Positions 4,719 through 5,280 of a stretch of 5,280 nucleotides of DNA are shown here, one piece after another; the first letter of the stretch is position 1; every line of letters starts with the position of its first letter. The DNA is from Candidatus Bathyarchaeota archaeon. Its GTDB lineage: Archaea > Thermoproteota > Bathyarchaeia > TCS64. Made by a program: the position numbers and the translations under genes. The stretch lies in contig DAOVEE010000132.1 of NCBI GenBank assembly GCA_030669135.1, positions 1 to 5,280 of the forward strand, given 5' to 3'. The notes under the pieces are model-generated. The model was not told the DNA's origin and did not search any database. It saw nothing but the letters and a program-made list of their open reading frames with translations.

Positions 4719-5280
4719 ATGTCCAAGAGGCCTGCCTGGGAGATCCAGCGAGAGGTGAGGGTGAAGGCCGAGGAGGAGGCCAGCTCTGAGTACGGCTGCC
4801 CGCCGAACCAGAGGACCCTTCAGCAGCACATCCGTTTCGGCGTAGTCGTCCTCGACAAGGTGCCTGGCCCCACGAGCCACGAGGTGGCCTTCTGGGTCAA
4901 GAAGCTCCTCGAACTGGACAAGGTGGGCCACGGAGGCACGCTTGACCCTAAGGTGACCGGTGTCCTGCCTGTCACTCTCCAGGCATCGACTAAGGTTGTG
5001 CAGGCTCTCCTCACCGCGGGTAAGGAGTATGTCTGCGTGATGAGGACCCACCGCGAGGAGAAGGAGCAGAGGGTCAGGGATGCGTTGACGCTTTTCACGG
5101 GCGAGCTCTTTCAGAGGCCTCCGCTGAGATCCAGCGTCAAGCGCCGGCTGCGGACTCGTTGGATCTACGGTGTAGATTTCTTTGAGGGCGACGGCAAGAA
5201 CTGGCTCTTCAAGGTGGCTTGCGAGAGCGGCACCTACATACGTAAGCTCTGCTACGACGTCGGCGAGTATCTGGGAGCGG
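4719..5280 (+). CDS. cbf5: Archaeal Cbf5 (dyskerin/TruB family) RNA pseudouridine synthase, N-terminal part; runs off the right edge
   Basis: Cbf5 is the catalytic subunit of the archaeal H/ACA ribonucleoprotein, working with Nop10, Gar1, L7Ae and guide RNAs to convert uridines to pseudouridine in rRNA; it can also make tRNA pseudouridine 55. The window holds 187 residues, somewhat over half of a typical archaeal Cbf5. The catalytic signature VGHGGTLDPKVTGVLPV covers residues 69-85, and Asp76 is the catalytic aspartate. FGVVVLDKVPGPTSHEVA (40-57) and ACESGTYIRKLCYDVGEYLG (167-186) are further family motifs. The N-terminal 39 residues contain no bacterial TruB counterpart and fit the archaeal form. 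The frame is open to the window end; the PUA RNA-binding domain would lie beyond it. The ATG at 4719 is preferred for its TATA spacing. Family assignment is firm. Confidence 0.96.
   Translation, partial: MSKRPAWEIQREVRVKAEEEASSEYGCPPNQRTLQQHIRFGVVVLDKVPGPTSHEVAFWVKKLLELDKVGHGGTLDPKVTGVLPVTLQASTKVVQALLTAGKEYVCVMRTHREEKEQRVRDALTLFTGELFQRPPLRSSVKRRLRTRWIYGVDFFEGDGKNWLFKVACESGTYIRKLCYDVGEYLGA

Noticed and set aside
1..5280. CRISPR array or insertion sequence, looked for because of the CARF-like protein
   Set aside because: No regularly spaced direct repeats, transposase frame or long terminal inverted repeats were seen.

Overview
The window looks like chromosomal DNA of an anaerobic archaeon. 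The evidence is a Cbf5-type (archaeal/eukaryotic) tRNA/rRNA pseudouridine synthase, a class III oxygen-sensitive ribonucleotide reductase with a small dedicated redoxin, archaeal TATA-type promoters with apparently leaderless starts, GGTG/GGAGGT-type Shine-Dalgarno sites and heavy use of AGG/AGA arginine codons. The lineage cannot be fixed from these genes. Coding DNA is moderately GC-rich and the gaps between genes are clearly more AT-rich. No transposon, phage gene, tRNA, rRNA or CRISPR array is visible.

Layout, left to right. (1) Minus strand, 1220 to 1: a two-gene operon, a glutaredoxin-like NrdH redoxin (1220-966) followed by nrdD (973 to beyond the left edge). The two genes overlap by 8 bases, and a strong Shine-Dalgarno site for nrdD lies inside nrdH. 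(2) 1221-1491: a divergent regulatory gap. (3) Plus strand, 1492-2292: an apparent CARF-domain plus winged-helix transcription regulator. (4) 2293-2503: a gap with a T-rich terminator, a cluster of potential RNA hairpins and a promoter. (5) Plus strand, 2504-3286: a protein of unknown function that I believe belongs to a conserved but uncharacterised family. (6) Minus strand, 4471-3290: a YcaQ/AlkX-type winged-helix DNA glycosylase, converging on the previous gene with only 3 bases between the stop codons, inside a perfect 14-bp palindrome. (7) 4472-4718: a divergent promoter gap with a striking 9-2-9 inverted repeat. (8) Plus strand, 4719 to beyond the right edge: cbf5.

Functionally, the window joins DNA precursor synthesis (nrdH-nrdD), DNA repair (AlkX-like glycosylase), RNA modification (cbf5), a possible cyclic-oligonucleotide-responsive regulator and one unknown protein. 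Apart from nrdH-nrdD, each gene seems to have its own promoter, so this is a run of single transcription units rather than one dedicated system. The items most worth following are the CARF-like regulator with no CRISPR locus beside it, the inverted repeat over the cbf5 promoter, a promoter motif shared between cbf5 and the unknown gene, and the candidate structured RNA at about 2365-2449.
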